From contig SVEB01000046.1 of NCBI GenBank assembly GCA_015057635.1, forward strand, positions 1 to 64,000: a stretch of 64,000 nucleotides of DNA, given 5' to 3'. Position 1 is the first letter of the stretch. Each line of letters opens with the position of its first letter. Positions 25,722 through 34,748 of this stretch are shown piece after piece. The notes under the pieces are model-generated. The model did not search any database, was not told the origin of the DNA, and saw only the letters and a list, made by a program, of their open reading frames with translations. A program made the position numbers and the translations under genes. Source of the DNA: Lachnospiraceae bacterium (lineage in GTDB: Bacteria > Bacillota > Clostridia > Lachnospirales > Lachnospiraceae).

Positions 25722-26627
25722 CTACTTCATAACCTGCATTAACTTATTCTGAATCATAATAATGTGGTCTTTCACAGAAGCCTGGTCTGGTCTAAGAACC
25801 GCTTCAGCCGCTTCAATCTGTTCCTTTGCAGCCTTAAGCATAGACTGATCTGCTTCGTTCTTATCTCCTAAGATCTGAGAAAGAGAAATTAAGATCATTG
25901 CTTCATTCAGATGCCATTTGGCGTTGTTTCCATCCAGCGCAATCGCACGATTCATAAATACAGATGCGATTCCGAGATAAGCCGGCTGTGTCTTCTGCAG
26001 TCTCATTAACATATGACCTGCAAACCCATAATAAAGTGCCTTGCTCACTTCCGCATTCGCAGCCTTAGAATACAGCTGAGACGCAGTCAGGTAATCCTTT
26101 CTGCGAAATGCTAGCTCCGCCTTATAAAACCATGCTTTTGCCATCTTCTTTCTCTCATCGCTCTTAAGAAGGGAAAGGATCTCATCATTTAGAAGCTTTG
26201 TTACCTCTTCCATATTCTGACCGGTCTTCTCCATGCAGTCTTCTAAGAACTTCTGGAACTCATCGCATTCCTCATATTTCTCATCCGCACTTTCCACACT
26301 CTGTGGATATGTATTATCCATCTGTCTTGGAAGATGTTTTGTCATATTATCAATACTTAAATTTGATAAGATCTTATAGATCTTTTTACATAGAGGATGG
26401 TAGGCCTTGCGGTCCACACCCATGCGTTCCACATCAACGTCGTCCCCATAATAAAGTTTACTCAATGTATGATATGCTTCCTCGAATCTTCCCATAGAAT
26501 AATAGGCCTGGCCTAACATGGCAAGTACTTCCGGATCGCGCTGATCTTCTTCTTTTAAAGCTTGAACTGCTGCTGAAAATTTTCCATTTTCCATTGCTTC
26601 CATTATCTCAACTACTGAAAGTGACAT
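25722..26627 (-). CDS. TPR-repeat protein, uncharacterised
   Basis: The 301-residue all-helical soluble protein contains TPR-like units: near residue 14 (GKFSAAVQALKEEDQRDPEV), 35-60 (LAMLGQAYYSMGRFEEAYHT) and 160-200 (AKAWFYKAELAFRRKDYLTA). The central part holds a Cys/Met/Glu-rich helical segment without repeats. A scaffold or protein-protein interaction role is inferred; no catalytic motif is visible. A TATAAT (complement of about 26720-26725) precedes it without a good -35. It is followed immediately by palindromic element A. Confidence 0.65.
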   Translation of the reverse strand: MSLSVVEIMEAMENGKFSAAVQALKEEDQRDPEVLAMLGQAYYSMGRFEEAYHTLSKLYYGDDVDVERMGVDRKAYHPLCKKIYKILSNLSIDNMTKHLPRQMDNTYPQSVESADEKYEECDEFQKFLEDCMEKTGQNMEEVTKLLNDEILSLLKSDERKKMAKAWFYKAELAFRRKDYLTASQLYSKAANAEVSKALYYGFAGHMLMRLQKTQPAYLGIASVFMNRAIALDGNNAKWHLNEAMILISLSQILGDKNEADQSMLKAAKEQIEAAEAVLRPDQASVKDHIIMIQNKLMQVMK

Positions 26628-27134
26628 GATTAGTTCTCCTTTTATGTTTGTTCCTCCAAATTTACTTCCGAATGTGAATCTTCTGATTTATTCGTCCACT
26701 AAAATGAAGTCACTTCCATTATAACGCACTATGCGACAATTTTCTATAAAAATCTCATTATTTCTCGTACAACTCCAACATAATTGTGAAATATGTACAA
26801 AATCCACCTCACTATTTCTCTCCTATCAAACTTTACATTTCAGCCTTTCTAATGATCCCTTCTCTCTGAAACCCATTTCAATTCCCTCTATCCTACAAAA
26901 TTCTTCTCAATCCTCTTGTCGCTTTCCACCCTATCCTGACGTCCAAAAACTAATGCCCCTAAATCCCATTTATGCTATACTAAAGGCAAAACATAAGCAT
27001 TTGCATTTCTTATCATATGTATTATTTCATATCAATGCCATCGGCATTTCCGATCCGGTCCTCTAATCCTTCTTCTGTCTCTTATGCCGTATTGCCATCT
27101 GCCATTCTGGCATTGTCGAATTGGAGGTATCATT
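26628..27134. other. Divergent intergenic region, no gene supported
   Basis: This region of about 500 bp separates the divergent TPR gene and the 27135 gene. It is AT-rich and pyrimidine-rich on the plus strand. It holds the ribosome binding site GGAGG at 27123-27127 and a candidate -10 for the TPR gene; nothing else was supported. Confidence 0.5.
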
Positions 27135-28211
27135 ATGAGAACATATCTAGAGAACATTCTTCCATCCGGTGCCCCTTGGGGCGGTCCCGAATCCGTTTCC
27201 TTCCTGTCCAAGTTCGTATCCATGCTGATGGAGATCCGACAATATAAAGAAGACGATCCATCCGTCACCCTCTACTGCGTAGAAGGGCCAAATCCATGCA
27301 TCCGCTGTGCCAAATGCCAGAACTTCAACTGGAACGAGCATCTTCATGAACAACTATATCATCAGTATCTCACACTTTCTGGCATCGCCTTTCTAACCCA
27401 ATGGCCATCCGATGCACCGCTTGTCATCACCAATGAATGTATTGCAAGAATTATGGACTTTGCAGGACTAAATTATCTTGATACCAACGAAACCACATTT
27501 GAATCCATCAAAGCCTCCATCGATGAAGGCCGCCCGGTTCTCTTAACCGATTCAAAAGGAATCGACTGGACCCTTATCGCCGGCTATGACACCACCTCCG
27601 ACGTCCAGATCCTCTTAGACGAACACGCCGCCCCTCATCCATTTCCCGAATCCTCTCCCCGTGCCCTGATCATAACCGGTTTTAAGCCACCTCGTAACGG
27701 CTATGCCGAAGAGTTCTCCTATCAGGCCGATATCCTCAAAACAGGCGCCGGTTTTCTAAAAAGCTCTGAGTCTGGTTTTTCCGCATACGATGCTCTATTC
27801 AACACCCTAAACAACAATCCATACTTTGACCAGACCGATGATGCCTCGCTTCTCAAACTCTACCAAAACATCCATAACTTTGTCGGTATGGAAGCCGAAC
27901 GCCGTTTCTTTATCGCCGACACTCTCACCAAACACTATTACGGCCTCGACACCCTTGGCCAGGGCGCTAACAATCTCCTCTGGCTGATCGGTGCCATCTA
28001 CATGCAGACTCACGACACCTGCTGGCACACCTGGCGCCTCCTCGGAAATCCTGACCTTAAATATGCCGCAGACAACGCCCCGCTTCTTCGTTCCCTCTCC
28101 GTCCGCCAGTCCATCCTCCAAGACATAAAAACCTTCCAAAAATACGACACTCTTGTCTACCACCTCCTAAAAGACGCTCCAACCGCCTCCTGGCTAATGC
28201 CCCTTGCCTGA
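27135..28211 (+). CDS. Uncharacterised BtrH-N/papain-like protein
   Basis: The start is the ATG at 27135 (GGAGG at 27123-27127). The 358-residue protein has an N-terminal segment NILPSGAPWGGPESVSFLSK, a CIRCAKCQNFNWNE motif near residue 57, and SIDEGRPVLLTDSKGIDWTLIAGYD around residues 133-157. The last resembles the D/G-rich strand of C39-like or BtrH N-terminal peptidase-fold proteins, but a catalytic Cys-His pair is not clearly placed. The C-terminal part is helical and ends with an amphipathic region. No assured function. Its 3' end is followed by degenerate repeats and palindromic element E. Confidence 0.55.
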   Translation: MRTYLENILPSGAPWGGPESVSFLSKFVSMLMEIRQYKEDDPSVTLYCVEGPNPCIRCAKCQNFNWNEHLHEQLYHQYLTLSGIAFLTQWPSDAPLVITNECIARIMDFAGLNYLDTNETTFESIKASIDEGRPVLLTDSKGIDWTLIAGYDTTSDVQILLDEHAAPHPFPESSPRALIITGFKPPRNGYAEEFSYQADILKTGAGFLKSSESGFSAYDALFNTLNNNPYFDQTDDASLLKLYQNIHNFVGMEAERRFFIADTLTKHYYGLDTLGQGANNLLWLIGAIYMQTHDTCWHTWRLLGNPDLKYAADNAPLLRSLSVRQSILQDIKTFQKYDTLVYHLLKDAPTASWLMPLA

Positions 28212-28320
28212 CCCCATCACACTCGCCCCATCACACTCGCCCCTTCATACTCTCCCCATCCATCACTCTTTCCATCCAGCCGCTCTCACCATCCGCCGCT
28301 CTCTCCATCCAGCCGCTCTT
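28203..28320. repeat. Degenerate short direct repeats after the 27135 gene
   Basis: CCCCATCACACTCG occurs twice in succession, and CTCTCTCCATCCAGCCGCTCT-like units recur three times with changes. The stretch is pyrimidine-rich and runs into the hairpin AGCCGCTCTTGCAAAGAGCGCT (about 28311-28332). Confidence 0.6.
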
Positions 28321-28355
28321 GCAAAGAGCGCTGCCCCCCACTCTTGAGGCACTCC

Positions 28356-28386
28356 CCACAGCGGCCTTTGAAAAAGGCCACTGTGG
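28356..28386 (-). repeat. Accessory hairpin abutting giant element E
   Basis: CCACAG-c-GGCCTTT (28356-28369) pairs with AAAGGCC-a-CTGTGG (28373-28386). It touches the outer end of element E on the side away from the pnp stop codon, the same position as the accessory hairpins of elements C and D. Confidence 0.75.
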
Positions 28387-28628
28387 ACTCGGGACAGTGC
28401 GGCAAGGCCGCCTGCCAAAAGCCACGGGCGCGAAGCTGCGTGTTCAATAAGTATGCTATCTGAGCGGACAAAAAACCGGGAATCCTTGAAGAGCGGACAT
28501 TCTTGCATTATAGAATGTCCGATATTCGAGGATTCCCGGCTTTTTGTCCGAGCAGCTAGCATACGTTTGAACACGCAGCTTCGCGCCCGTGGCTTTTGGC
28601 AGGCGGCCTTGCCGCACTGTCCCGAGTC
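28386..28628 (-). repeat. Giant palindromic element E (variant cap)
   Basis: The outer 62 bp (28386-28447) are perfectly complementary to the right arm. Then come the internal loop (GAGCGGACA on the left, TGTCCGAGC on the right), a 17-bp inner stem and a longer cap: GAAGAGCGGACATTC (28488-28502), loop TTGCATTATA, GAATGTCCGATATTC (28513-28527). The element ends 15 nt from the pnp stop. The cap keeps the AGC opposite GAT mismatch of the others while the distal stem is changed on both sides. Confidence 0.88.
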
Positions 28629-28643
28629 TAATTAAGTTTATTC

Positions 28644-30737
28644 CTAAGCTTCTGGGCAGTCCTTAATGGAGAAGGAGATGCGGCCCATCTTGTCTTTGCC
28701 GAGGCAGATAACGCGGACAACGTCGCCGAGGGCAAGAACATCTTCCACTTTTTCAACGCGGTCTTTGCTGATCTTGGAGATATGAACCATACCTTCTTTG
28801 CCTGGTGCGAACTCAAGGAAAGCACCAAACTCTTTAATGCTGATAACCTTACCAGTAAAGATCTGACCTTCTTCAAAATCAGTAGTAATAGTCTTAATCA
28901 TGTTGATTGCACGATCCATAGCTTCCTTTTCAGTACCGCATACAGAAACAGCGCCTTCATCAGAGATATCAATCTTAACGCCAGTCTGGTCGATGATCGC
29001 GTTAATAGTCTTACCTCTCTGACCAACAACATCACCGATCTTCGCTGGATCGATCTGAATCTGAACGATCTTAGGAGCGTAAGTTCCAACTTCAGTACGA
29101 GGAGCAGCGATAACAGGGATCATAATCTCATCTAAGATATAATCTCTAGCTTTCTTAGTCGTTCTGATTGCTTCTTCGATGATTGGTCTAGTTAAACCGT
29201 GGATCTTAATATCCATCTGAATAGCTGTGATACCTTCGTGAGTACCAGCAACCTTAAAATCCATATCGCCAAAGAAATCTTCTAAGCCCTGGATATCTGT
29301 TAATACGATGTAATCATCGTCAGAATCGCCAGTAACTAAACCACAGGAAATACCTGCAACCGGTCTCTTAATAGGCACACCTGCTGCCATTAAAGAAAGA
29401 GTGGATGCACATACACTTGCCTGAGAAGTAGAACCGTTAGATTCTAATGTTTCAGATACGGTACGGATTGCATATGGGAATTCAGATTCACTAGGAAGAA
29501 CTGGAACTAATGCACGTTCTGCTAAAGCACCATGACCGATTTCACGACGTCCTGGTCCACGAGATACTTTCGTTTCACCAACAGAGTATGCTGGGAAGTT
29601 GTAGTGATGCATATATCTCTTAGAAGTTTCTGCTTCATCTAAACCATCAATTCTCTGAGCTTCTGATAAAGGAGCTAAAGTAGTAACAGTTAAGATCTGA
29701 GTCTGTCCACGTGTGAACATACCAGAACCATGAACTCTAGGAAGTAAATCGATTTCAGCTGCAAGAGGACGAATCTGAGTGATTGCTCTGCCGTCTGGAC
29801 GTTTGTGATCCTTTAAGATCATCTTACGTACTGTCTTCTTCTGATAGTTGTAAACTGCTTCACCGATTAATGGGATCCAGTCTTCGTGTTCTTCTGCAAA
29901 TGCTTCTTCTAACTTATCCTTGATTACACGGATATTTTCTTCTCTAACCTGCTTTACATCAGTAAATACAGCAACTTCCATTTCTTCTGGAGTTACGATC
30001 GCTTTGATTGCATCCATCATATCTTCTGGAATTACGCAGCTAACATAATCATGTTTTGGCTTACCGCATTCTGCAACGATTTTCTCGATGAATTCAATTA
30101 CCTGCTGGTTTACTTTGTGTGCTTCGAAGATAGCTTCGATCATCTTATCTTCTTTTACTTCATTCGCACCAGCTTCGATCATGATAACCTTTTCCTTAGT
30201 GGAAGCTACAGTTAATGCTAAATCGGAAACTGCTTTCTGAGCCGCATTTGGATTGAAGATAAATTCGCCATTCACTAAACCTACCTGAGTTGTTGCAGTT
30301 GGGCCGTCAAATGGGATATCAGAAATTGCAACTGCGATCGCAGAACCAAGCATAGCTGTTAATTCTGGGCTGCAGTCTGGATCTACGGACATAACTAAGT
30401 TGCTTACTGTTACATCATTTCTGTAATCCTTAGGGAATAAAGGACGAAGAGGACGGTCGATAACACGGGATGTTAATACCGCATTTTCGCTTGCCTTACC
30501 TTCTCTTTTATTGAATCCGCCTGGGATTTTACCTACTGCATATAATTTTTCTTCGTATTCTACGCTAAGAGGGAAGAAATCTACTCCTTCTCTTGGCTTT
30601 TCTGAAGCGGTAGCTGTTGTTAATACAACAGTATCGCCATAGTGCATAAATGCTGCGCCATTAGCCTGAGCTGCTACTCTACCGATATCTACAGTAAGAG
30701 TACGGCCAGCAAGTTCCATCGAAAAACTTTTGTACAT
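28644..30737 (-). CDS. pnp: Polynucleotide phosphorylase
   Basis: The 697-residue protein is the cytoplasmic 3'-5' phosphorolytic exoribonuclease. Two RNase PH domains are present (GRTLTVDIGRVAAQANGAA at the N-terminus; GRAITQIRPLAAEIDLLPRV near residue 315, FTRGQTQ, and GGR-type catalytic segments), then a KH domain (GDVVGQRGKTINAIIDQTG, near residue 565) and an S1 domain (GQIFTGKVISIKEFGAFLEF). Length is the family standard. It forms a trimer and takes part in RNA turnover. Its long structured leader suggests the RNase III/PNPase autoregulation known in other bacteria. Confidence 0.97.
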   Translation of the reverse strand: MYKSFSMELAGRTLTVDIGRVAAQANGAAFMHYGDTVVLTTATASEKPREGVDFFPLSVEYEEKLYAVGKIPGGFNKREGKASENAVLTSRVIDRPLRPLFPKDYRNDVTVSNLVMSVDPDCSPELTAMLGSAIAVAISDIPFDGPTATTQVGLVNGEFIFNPNAAQKAVSDLALTVASTKEKVIMIEAGANEVKEDKMIEAIFEAHKVNQQVIEFIEKIVAECGKPKHDYVSCVIPEDMMDAIKAIVTPEEMEVAVFTDVKQVREENIRVIKDKLEEAFAEEHEDWIPLIGEAVYNYQKKTVRKMILKDHKRPDGRAITQIRPLAAEIDLLPRVHGSGMFTRGQTQILTVTTLAPLSEAQRIDGLDEAETSKRYMHHYNFPAYSVGETKVSRGPGRREIGHGALAERALVPVLPSESEFPYAIRTVSETLESNGSTSQASVCASTLSLMAAGVPIKRPVAGISCGLVTGDSDDDYIVLTDIQGLEDFFGDMDFKVAGTHEGITAIQMDIKIHGLTRPIIEEAIRTTKKARDYILDEIMIPVIAAPRTEVGTYAPKIVQIQIDPAKIGDVVGQRGKTINAIIDQTGVKIDISDEGAVSVCGTEKEAMDRAINMIKTITTDFEEGQIFTGKVISIKEFGAFLEFAPGKEGMVHISKISKDRVEKVEDVLALGDVVRVICLGKDKMGRISFSIKDCPEA

Positions 30738-30763
30738 ATATTAATCTCCTTTAATTTTATTAT

Positions 30764-30874
30764 GTGGAGACTCCGAAACAACTGAAAATACCATTATTAA
30801 TTTTGTGTTGTTCTGACTGATCCTCTTCCAGCCATAATAATGAGCTTTTCAGTAGTCTCGGTAGTAATCTCCAC
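30764..30874 (-). promoter_or_regulatory. Long stem in the pnp leader
   Basis: GTGGAGA (30764-30770) and TCTCCAC (30868-30874), with further paired blocks (CTGAAAA/TTTTCAG, CATTATTA/TAATAATG), fold into a roughly 110-nt imperfect hairpin directly upstream of the pnp ribosome binding site. This agrees with the double-stranded pnp leader that RNase III and PNPase use for autoregulation in enterobacteria; that regulation is inferred here. Confidence 0.65.
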
Positions 30875-30891
30875 GATGCCTTGCTATTTAT

Positions 30892-30936
30892 TCTTAGTAT
30901 GAGTGAATTTTGTCGCACTCATACTAAAAAATTATA
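30892..30936 (-). promoter_or_regulatory. pnp: pnp promoter -10 and 5'-terminal hairpin
   Basis: TATAAT (complement of 30931-30936) is followed on the minus strand by AGTATGAGTG...CACTCATACT, a 10-12 bp stem that would form at the very 5' end of the transcript. A consensus -35 is not evident. The hairpin lacks a T-run in either direction, so it is not a terminator. Confidence 0.55.
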
Positions 30937-31018
30937 ACACTCCGTCAGGAAAAATGCTACTATAAATTTTCTGATGCATAAACTTTCAAGTTTTCTTCGC
31001 ATTTTTCCAGCTCTTTTC

Positions 31019-31241
31019 TTATTCTTCTTTTAGCTTGTGATGCCTCGATACAAGCGCATTGGAGCTTTCCTGTACGTTTGATGCATAATTTACAATATTT
31101 CCAAACGACTCATTCAATGCTCCTAATACCTGATAAATTTCCGCAATACCATCTGCAGTTCCTTCGCATTCTTGAAGCTTCTCTGTTCAAAGAACGCTTT
31201 TTTACTAGTCTGCTTTTTATTATTCCATATACGCTATCCAT
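31019..31241 (-). pseudogene. Frameshifted remnant of a small coiled-coil protein gene
   Basis: An ATG at 31239-31241 opens MDSVYGIIKSRLVKKRSLNR; the reading then has to shift by one base to continue LQECEGTADGIAEIYQVLGA ... ALVSRHHKLKEE to a TAA at 31019-31021. Total length (223 nt) is not a multiple of three. No ribosome binding site precedes the ATG. It lies 31 nt downstream of a lipoprotein gene on the same strand. Family not recognised; the two frames could also be accidental. Confidence 0.35.
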
Positions 31242-31272
31242 AATAGATCTGATTCTAAAGCTTATCTTCTCC

Positions 31273-31638
31273 TCATTCCGTCACCGGTATCCAACCCATT
31301 TCAGTAAGGTTTGATAAGATATCTTTCGAAATGTTGTCTATTGTTCCGCTTTCAAGAAGCTTGCAGCTATAAACACCAGTTCCGGCTGGATAGGTTTCCT
31401 TTATGCTGTCATATGTAATTTCAATTTTATCCCCTGTCTTAAGATCATCAAAGAGTGTTTGCTGATCAGATTGATTGCTCATAACAATTGGTCCTGCCTC
31501 TTCACTGATAATAAAATGGCTTCCATCTTTCATTTCAAGGTAATAACCAATCATAGATGACCTTTCTTCTTTCCCACATCCAACCATAACCGCTAGGATA
31601 CATAGGATTCCTACTATAAACAACCTTGACTTTTTCAT
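31273..31638 (-). CDS. Small putative lipoprotein
   Basis: The 121-residue protein starts with a lipoprotein signal: MKKSR, a hydrophobic core and AVMVGCGKEE, the Cys at residue 21 being the probable lipidated residue. The mature part is about 100 residues, mostly beta, with a DDLKTGDKIEITYDSIKETYP segment resembling OB-fold-like small secreted domains (DUF3221-type), though I am not certain of the family. AGGAGG lies upstream of the ATG. It is probably membrane-anchored outside the cell. Function unknown. Confidence 0.7.
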   Translation of the reverse strand: MKKSRLFIVGILCILAVMVGCGKEERSSMIGYYLEMKDGSHFIISEEAGPIVMSNQSDQQTLFDDLKTGDKIEITYDSIKETYPAGTGVYSCKLLESGTIDNISKDILSNLTEMGWIPVTE

Positions 31639-31755
31639 ACTGAGTTCCTCCTGATTTCTTTTCTCTCCTATTAGTCGACATATGACTGGTTTTGGTTCCC
31701 ACCTTTTGTTATTTTATTTTACTTTATTTTATTTTCTATCATCCCATCTGCTTCC

Positions 31756-32289
31756 CTATTCATTCACCGTATAAAGATAGTACTTTCCTGTGGTCTTGAC
31801 TTTTCCCCGGTTGCATTCATACGGAATATCCTTTACAAACGTAAAGCCCAGCTTTCTCATAACATTTCCCGAAGCCGGATTCTCGGTCGCATGTCTCCCT
31901 ACCACTTTCTTAATTCCCAGCTCATTTACTGCGAACTTCAGAATTCTCTGCATTGCTTCCGTTGTATAACCCTTGCCCCAGTACTTGCGGCCCAGATTGT
32001 ATGCAATCTCCCAGTTTTCTACTTCCTCTTCGAAGTAAATCAGTCCGGTACCCATCAATTCATTCTTTTCCTTGTCCACAATAGCAAATCGATACCAATC
32101 ATCTGCATCAATCTTCTCAACCTCTTTTTTCACCCAGGAAATCGTCCTATTCACATCATTATGGCTGCACCAAAACATATATTTAGCAACCTGTTCATCG
32201 CTCTCCCAGCCGTTAAACACATCGAATGCGTCCGTCTCCCGGAATGGTCTTAATAGTAAACGTTCTGTTTCTAAAACAGGTGTCTTCAT
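31756..32289 (-). CDS. GNAT family N-acetyltransferase (RimJ/RimL-like)
   Basis: The 177-residue protein shows the RimJ/RimL form of GNAT: LETERLLLRPFRETDAFDVF at the start, IVDKEKNELMGTGLIYFEEE (strands 3-4), WEIAYNLGRKYWGKGYTTEA containing the acetyl-CoA pyrophosphate loop, and ENPASGNVMRKLGF in the last helix. These enzymes acetylate protein N-termini, ribosomal proteins or small molecules. The substrate is not predictable. It sits between element B and a lipoprotein gene. Confidence 0.85.
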   Translation of the reverse strand: MKTPVLETERLLLRPFRETDAFDVFNGWESDEQVAKYMFWCSHNDVNRTISWVKKEVEKIDADDWYRFAIVDKEKNELMGTGLIYFEEEVENWEIAYNLGRKYWGKGYTTEAMQRILKFAVNELGIKKVVGRHATENPASGNVMRKLGFTFVKDIPYECNRGKVKTTGKYYLYTVNE

Positions 32290-32439
32290 GATTGCCTCCT
32301 ATCATCACTATTTTATCAACCTCTATACACCATAATACTGTCGTATTCTCTCTCCAATATATTCTGCAACTCCCTCTCCATACTGCTTATTCGTTGCTTC
32401 CACTAATACTCCGCCATTCAAATAAGAATCTGCCATTTC

Positions 32440-32655
32440 TAAAAGCAGCACCCTGACTGCGCAGATGCGGGCGGGACTATATTTTTTCAACTGTACGGCA
32501 TCAAGGCGGACAAATGGCCGGGATTTCTCTGAATAGCAGACAGTGGTTTTCTGTCTGATAGTCGGAGAAATCCCGGCCATTTGTCCGAGCTTGTGACGAA
32601 CAGTGAAAAATATATAGCCCCGCCTGCACCTGCGCAGTCAGGATGCTGCTTTTTT
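32440..32655 (-). repeat. Giant palindromic element B (3'-UTR hairpin family)
   Basis: Left arm from about 32440 and right arm to 32655 pair over about 55 bp with several mismatches. The internal loop is ACGGCATCAAGGCGGACA opposite TGTCCGAGCTTGTGACG, then an 18-bp inner stem, cap GAATAGCAGACAG (32531-32543), loop TGGTTTT, CTGTCTGATAGTC (32551-32563). It lies 69 nt after the MATE stop; that gap holds another imperfect hairpin (about 32668-32713, CTCCC-CAAAGA/TCTTTG-cca-GGGAG). Confidence 0.9.
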
Positions 32656-32724
32656 ATGCTGCCAGGTGCTCCCCAAAGACGCCGCACACAGTGCTCTTTG
32701 CCAGGGAGACCATTCGACCTCCTC

Positions 32725-34089
32725 CTAATCTGCAACAATATTCCTTAACCACTTCTTCTTGCGGTAGCGAGGGAAGCCGAGGAGGAGTTTGTAGATCTCT
32801 TCGATGAAGACCATTGCGTATACCAGATGGATTGGGAGCTTAAAGACAAATCCCCCGAGGAACGCCATCGGTATTCCGATCATCCACACACCGGTCACAT
32901 CGAGTAACAATGCTGCCATCGTATCCCCGCCGCTTCGTAAGATACCCACGATATTCACGGTATTAAATACTTTAAATACCAGGAATAAAAGGAATACAAT
33001 AAAGCATTTATTCACCATCTCATGCACTTCTGCACTCATTTCAAATAATCCGATAATCGGCTCACGGATAATAAAGAATACCACGGCTAACAGGCAGGTC
33101 GCGATAAACTGTAAAATGATAAAATACTTTGCATGGATTTCCGCTTCCTTAAGTTTTCCTGCTCCTAATTCGTTTCCTAATATAACAGCGGTTGCGGAAC
33201 TGATGCTCATAACCACTACCTGAATGATCTGTTCAATACTCTGGGTAACCGTAATCGCTGCGGTTGCTGCCTCTCCCATTCTTCCATAGACAACCGAATA
33301 GATGGTCACGCCGAGTCCCCACATAAACTCATTTACAATAACAGGAGACACCGTCTTAAAAAATCTGCCCACAAACTCACGGTCAAAAGATAACATTTCT
33401 TTCAGATTAGCGGCAACCGGACTTTTGGTCATATACACGATGCCGACCATTGCAACACATTCTGTCGTACGGGCGATTACCGTTGCGATTGCAGCCCCTT
33501 CCACACCAAGCTTTGGCATGCCAAGATGACCAAAGATCAGCCCATAGTTTAAAACCACATTTGTAATAATGGCAATTGTACTGATTACTACCGGAATACG
33601 GACCTGATTGACACTTCGAAGGGAAGCCATATATACCTGTGTGATTCCGGCTAACAAATAACTAAAGCAGACAATGCGAAGATACTTTGCGCCAATTGTA
33701 ATCATATCCGGCACATCTGTAAAGATTGACATCACAAACTCCGGCCGAAATGCAGATGCACCCAAAAATACAAGGCTTGACAGTACGCCAAGGGACAGCG
33801 CCATTCCGAGTACACGGTGAATGTTCTTTAAATCCCGTTTTCCCCAATACTGGGCAGAAAGAATGCCGGCACCGCTGCAGACGCCGAACAGCAGGAGGCT
33901 AAATACAAAATAGACTTTATTCGCAAGTCCTACTGATGCAATCGTGGTATCACCTAACTTGCCGATCATTAATGTATCTACAAAGTTAAGCACATTATTT
34001 AAAAGCCCCTGCAGACCGATTGGAATCGCAATCAGGGCCGTTTTTTTCAGGAAGTTTTTATCTTCTAACATGGAACTTAATAATTTCAT
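32725..34089 (-). CDS. MATE family efflux transporter
   Basis: The 454-residue integral membrane protein has about twelve helices in two MatE halves. Helix 1 starts IAIPIGLQGLLNNVLNFVDT with the usual Asn/Asp pattern, LSAQYWGKRD follows in the first loop, and the second half has the matching PVIVNEFMWGLGVTIYSVVYG and LGNELGAGK motifs. MATE proteins export cationic drugs or metabolites by Na+ or H+ antiport. The gene has its own spacing from rpsO (terminator between) and is followed by a hairpin and palindromic element B. Confidence 0.9.
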   Translation of the reverse strand: MKLLSSMLEDKNFLKKTALIAIPIGLQGLLNNVLNFVDTLMIGKLGDTTIASVGLANKVYFVFSLLLFGVCSGAGILSAQYWGKRDLKNIHRVLGMALSLGVLSSLVFLGASAFRPEFVMSIFTDVPDMITIGAKYLRIVCFSYLLAGITQVYMASLRSVNQVRIPVVISTIAIITNVVLNYGLIFGHLGMPKLGVEGAAIATVIARTTECVAMVGIVYMTKSPVAANLKEMLSFDREFVGRFFKTVSPVIVNEFMWGLGVTIYSVVYGRMGEAATAAITVTQSIEQIIQVVVMSISSATAVILGNELGAGKLKEAEIHAKYFIILQFIATCLLAVVFFIIREPIIGLFEMSAEVHEMVNKCFIVFLLFLVFKVFNTVNIVGILRSGGDTMAALLLDVTGVWMIGIPMAFLGGFVFKLPIHLVYAMVFIEEIYKLLLGFPRYRKKKWLRNIVAD

Positions 34090-34289
34090 ACAAAAAAGGT
34101 ACCTTTCTTAAATAAGATAATAATGAATGGAATCATGGAGCATGCTGAATCTAAATCTTAATTCTATGTAAGGCAATCCCCCTTCTTTCAGAAGGCCTTG
34201 CTTGAAAAGAAACAGCTTTTAAACCCCTTCTCTTCTTGTGATCCTGCAAAGCATTTCCTGACTTTCCCACACAGGAAAAGACTTTAAAA

Positions 34290-34322
34290 AAACAGGCTGT
34301 ATAAGCAGCCTGTTTTGATATC
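34290..34322 (-). terminator. Intrinsic terminator of rpsO
   Basis: AAACAGGCTG (34290-34299) pairs with CAGCCTGTTT (34306-34315); on the minus strand the stem is followed by a run of seven T. It is 15 nt beyond the rpsO stop. Confidence 0.85.
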
Positions 34323-34336
34323 GTAGAAAATAGAAA

Positions 34337-34603
34337 TTACTTTCTAAGACCAAGACGTTCGATAAGGGCACGGTAGCCTTCAAGATCTGTCTTCTTTAAA
34401 TATTCAAGTAAACCACGTCTCTGACCTACCATCTTAAGAAGACCTCTTCTTGAGTGGTGATCTTTGTGATTTGTCTTTAAATGCTCTGTTAATTCAGTGA
34501 TTCTTTCTGTTAAAAGAGCGATCTGAACTTCTGGTGAACCAGTGTCGTTTGCTGTTCTACCGTAAGCAGCGATGATTTCCTGTTTCTTTTCTTTGCTAAT
34601 CAT
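34337..34603 (-). CDS. rpsO: 30S ribosomal protein S15
   Basis: The 88-residue basic protein has the S15 sequence throughout: [20 protein letters not shown], then [20 protein letters not shown] and a C-terminal [21 protein letters not shown]. It binds 16S rRNA and nucleates the platform of the small subunit. A TTTACA/TATTAT promoter and an 80-90 nt leader precede it; S15 often represses its own translation through leader structure, which may apply here. rpsO and pnp are close neighbours as usual, but several genes separate them in this window. Confidence 0.97.
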   Translation of the reverse strand: MISKEKKQEIIAAYGRTANDTGSPEVQIALLTERITELTEHLKTNHKDHHSRRGLLKMVGQRRGLLEYLKKTDLEGYRALIERLGLRK

Positions 34604-34697
34604 GGATTAGTCCTCCTTAAATTTGAATAACGCCTAATACTAAGTGTAAGGTCGGAGTGTCCATACTCTGAGTACCGGCTGTGTTCTACACACATAG

Positions 34698-34726
34698 ATA
34701 ATAACATAGTTTTTACTCATTGTAAA
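34698..34726 (-). promoter_or_regulatory. rpsO: rpsO promoter
   Basis: TTTACA (complement of 34721-34726), 17 bp, TATTAT (complement of 34698-34703). The transcript would start near 34690, leaving a leader that contains GTGTAGAACAC and AAGGAGGAC just before the ATG. Confidence 0.75.
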
Positions 34727-34748
34727 TAGTTATTATTTTCTGCACAAT

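Noticed and set aside
30892-30931. Hairpin upstream of pnp as an intrinsic terminator
   Set aside because: Neither strand has a T-run after the stem; position at the transcript 5' end suits a leader hairpin.
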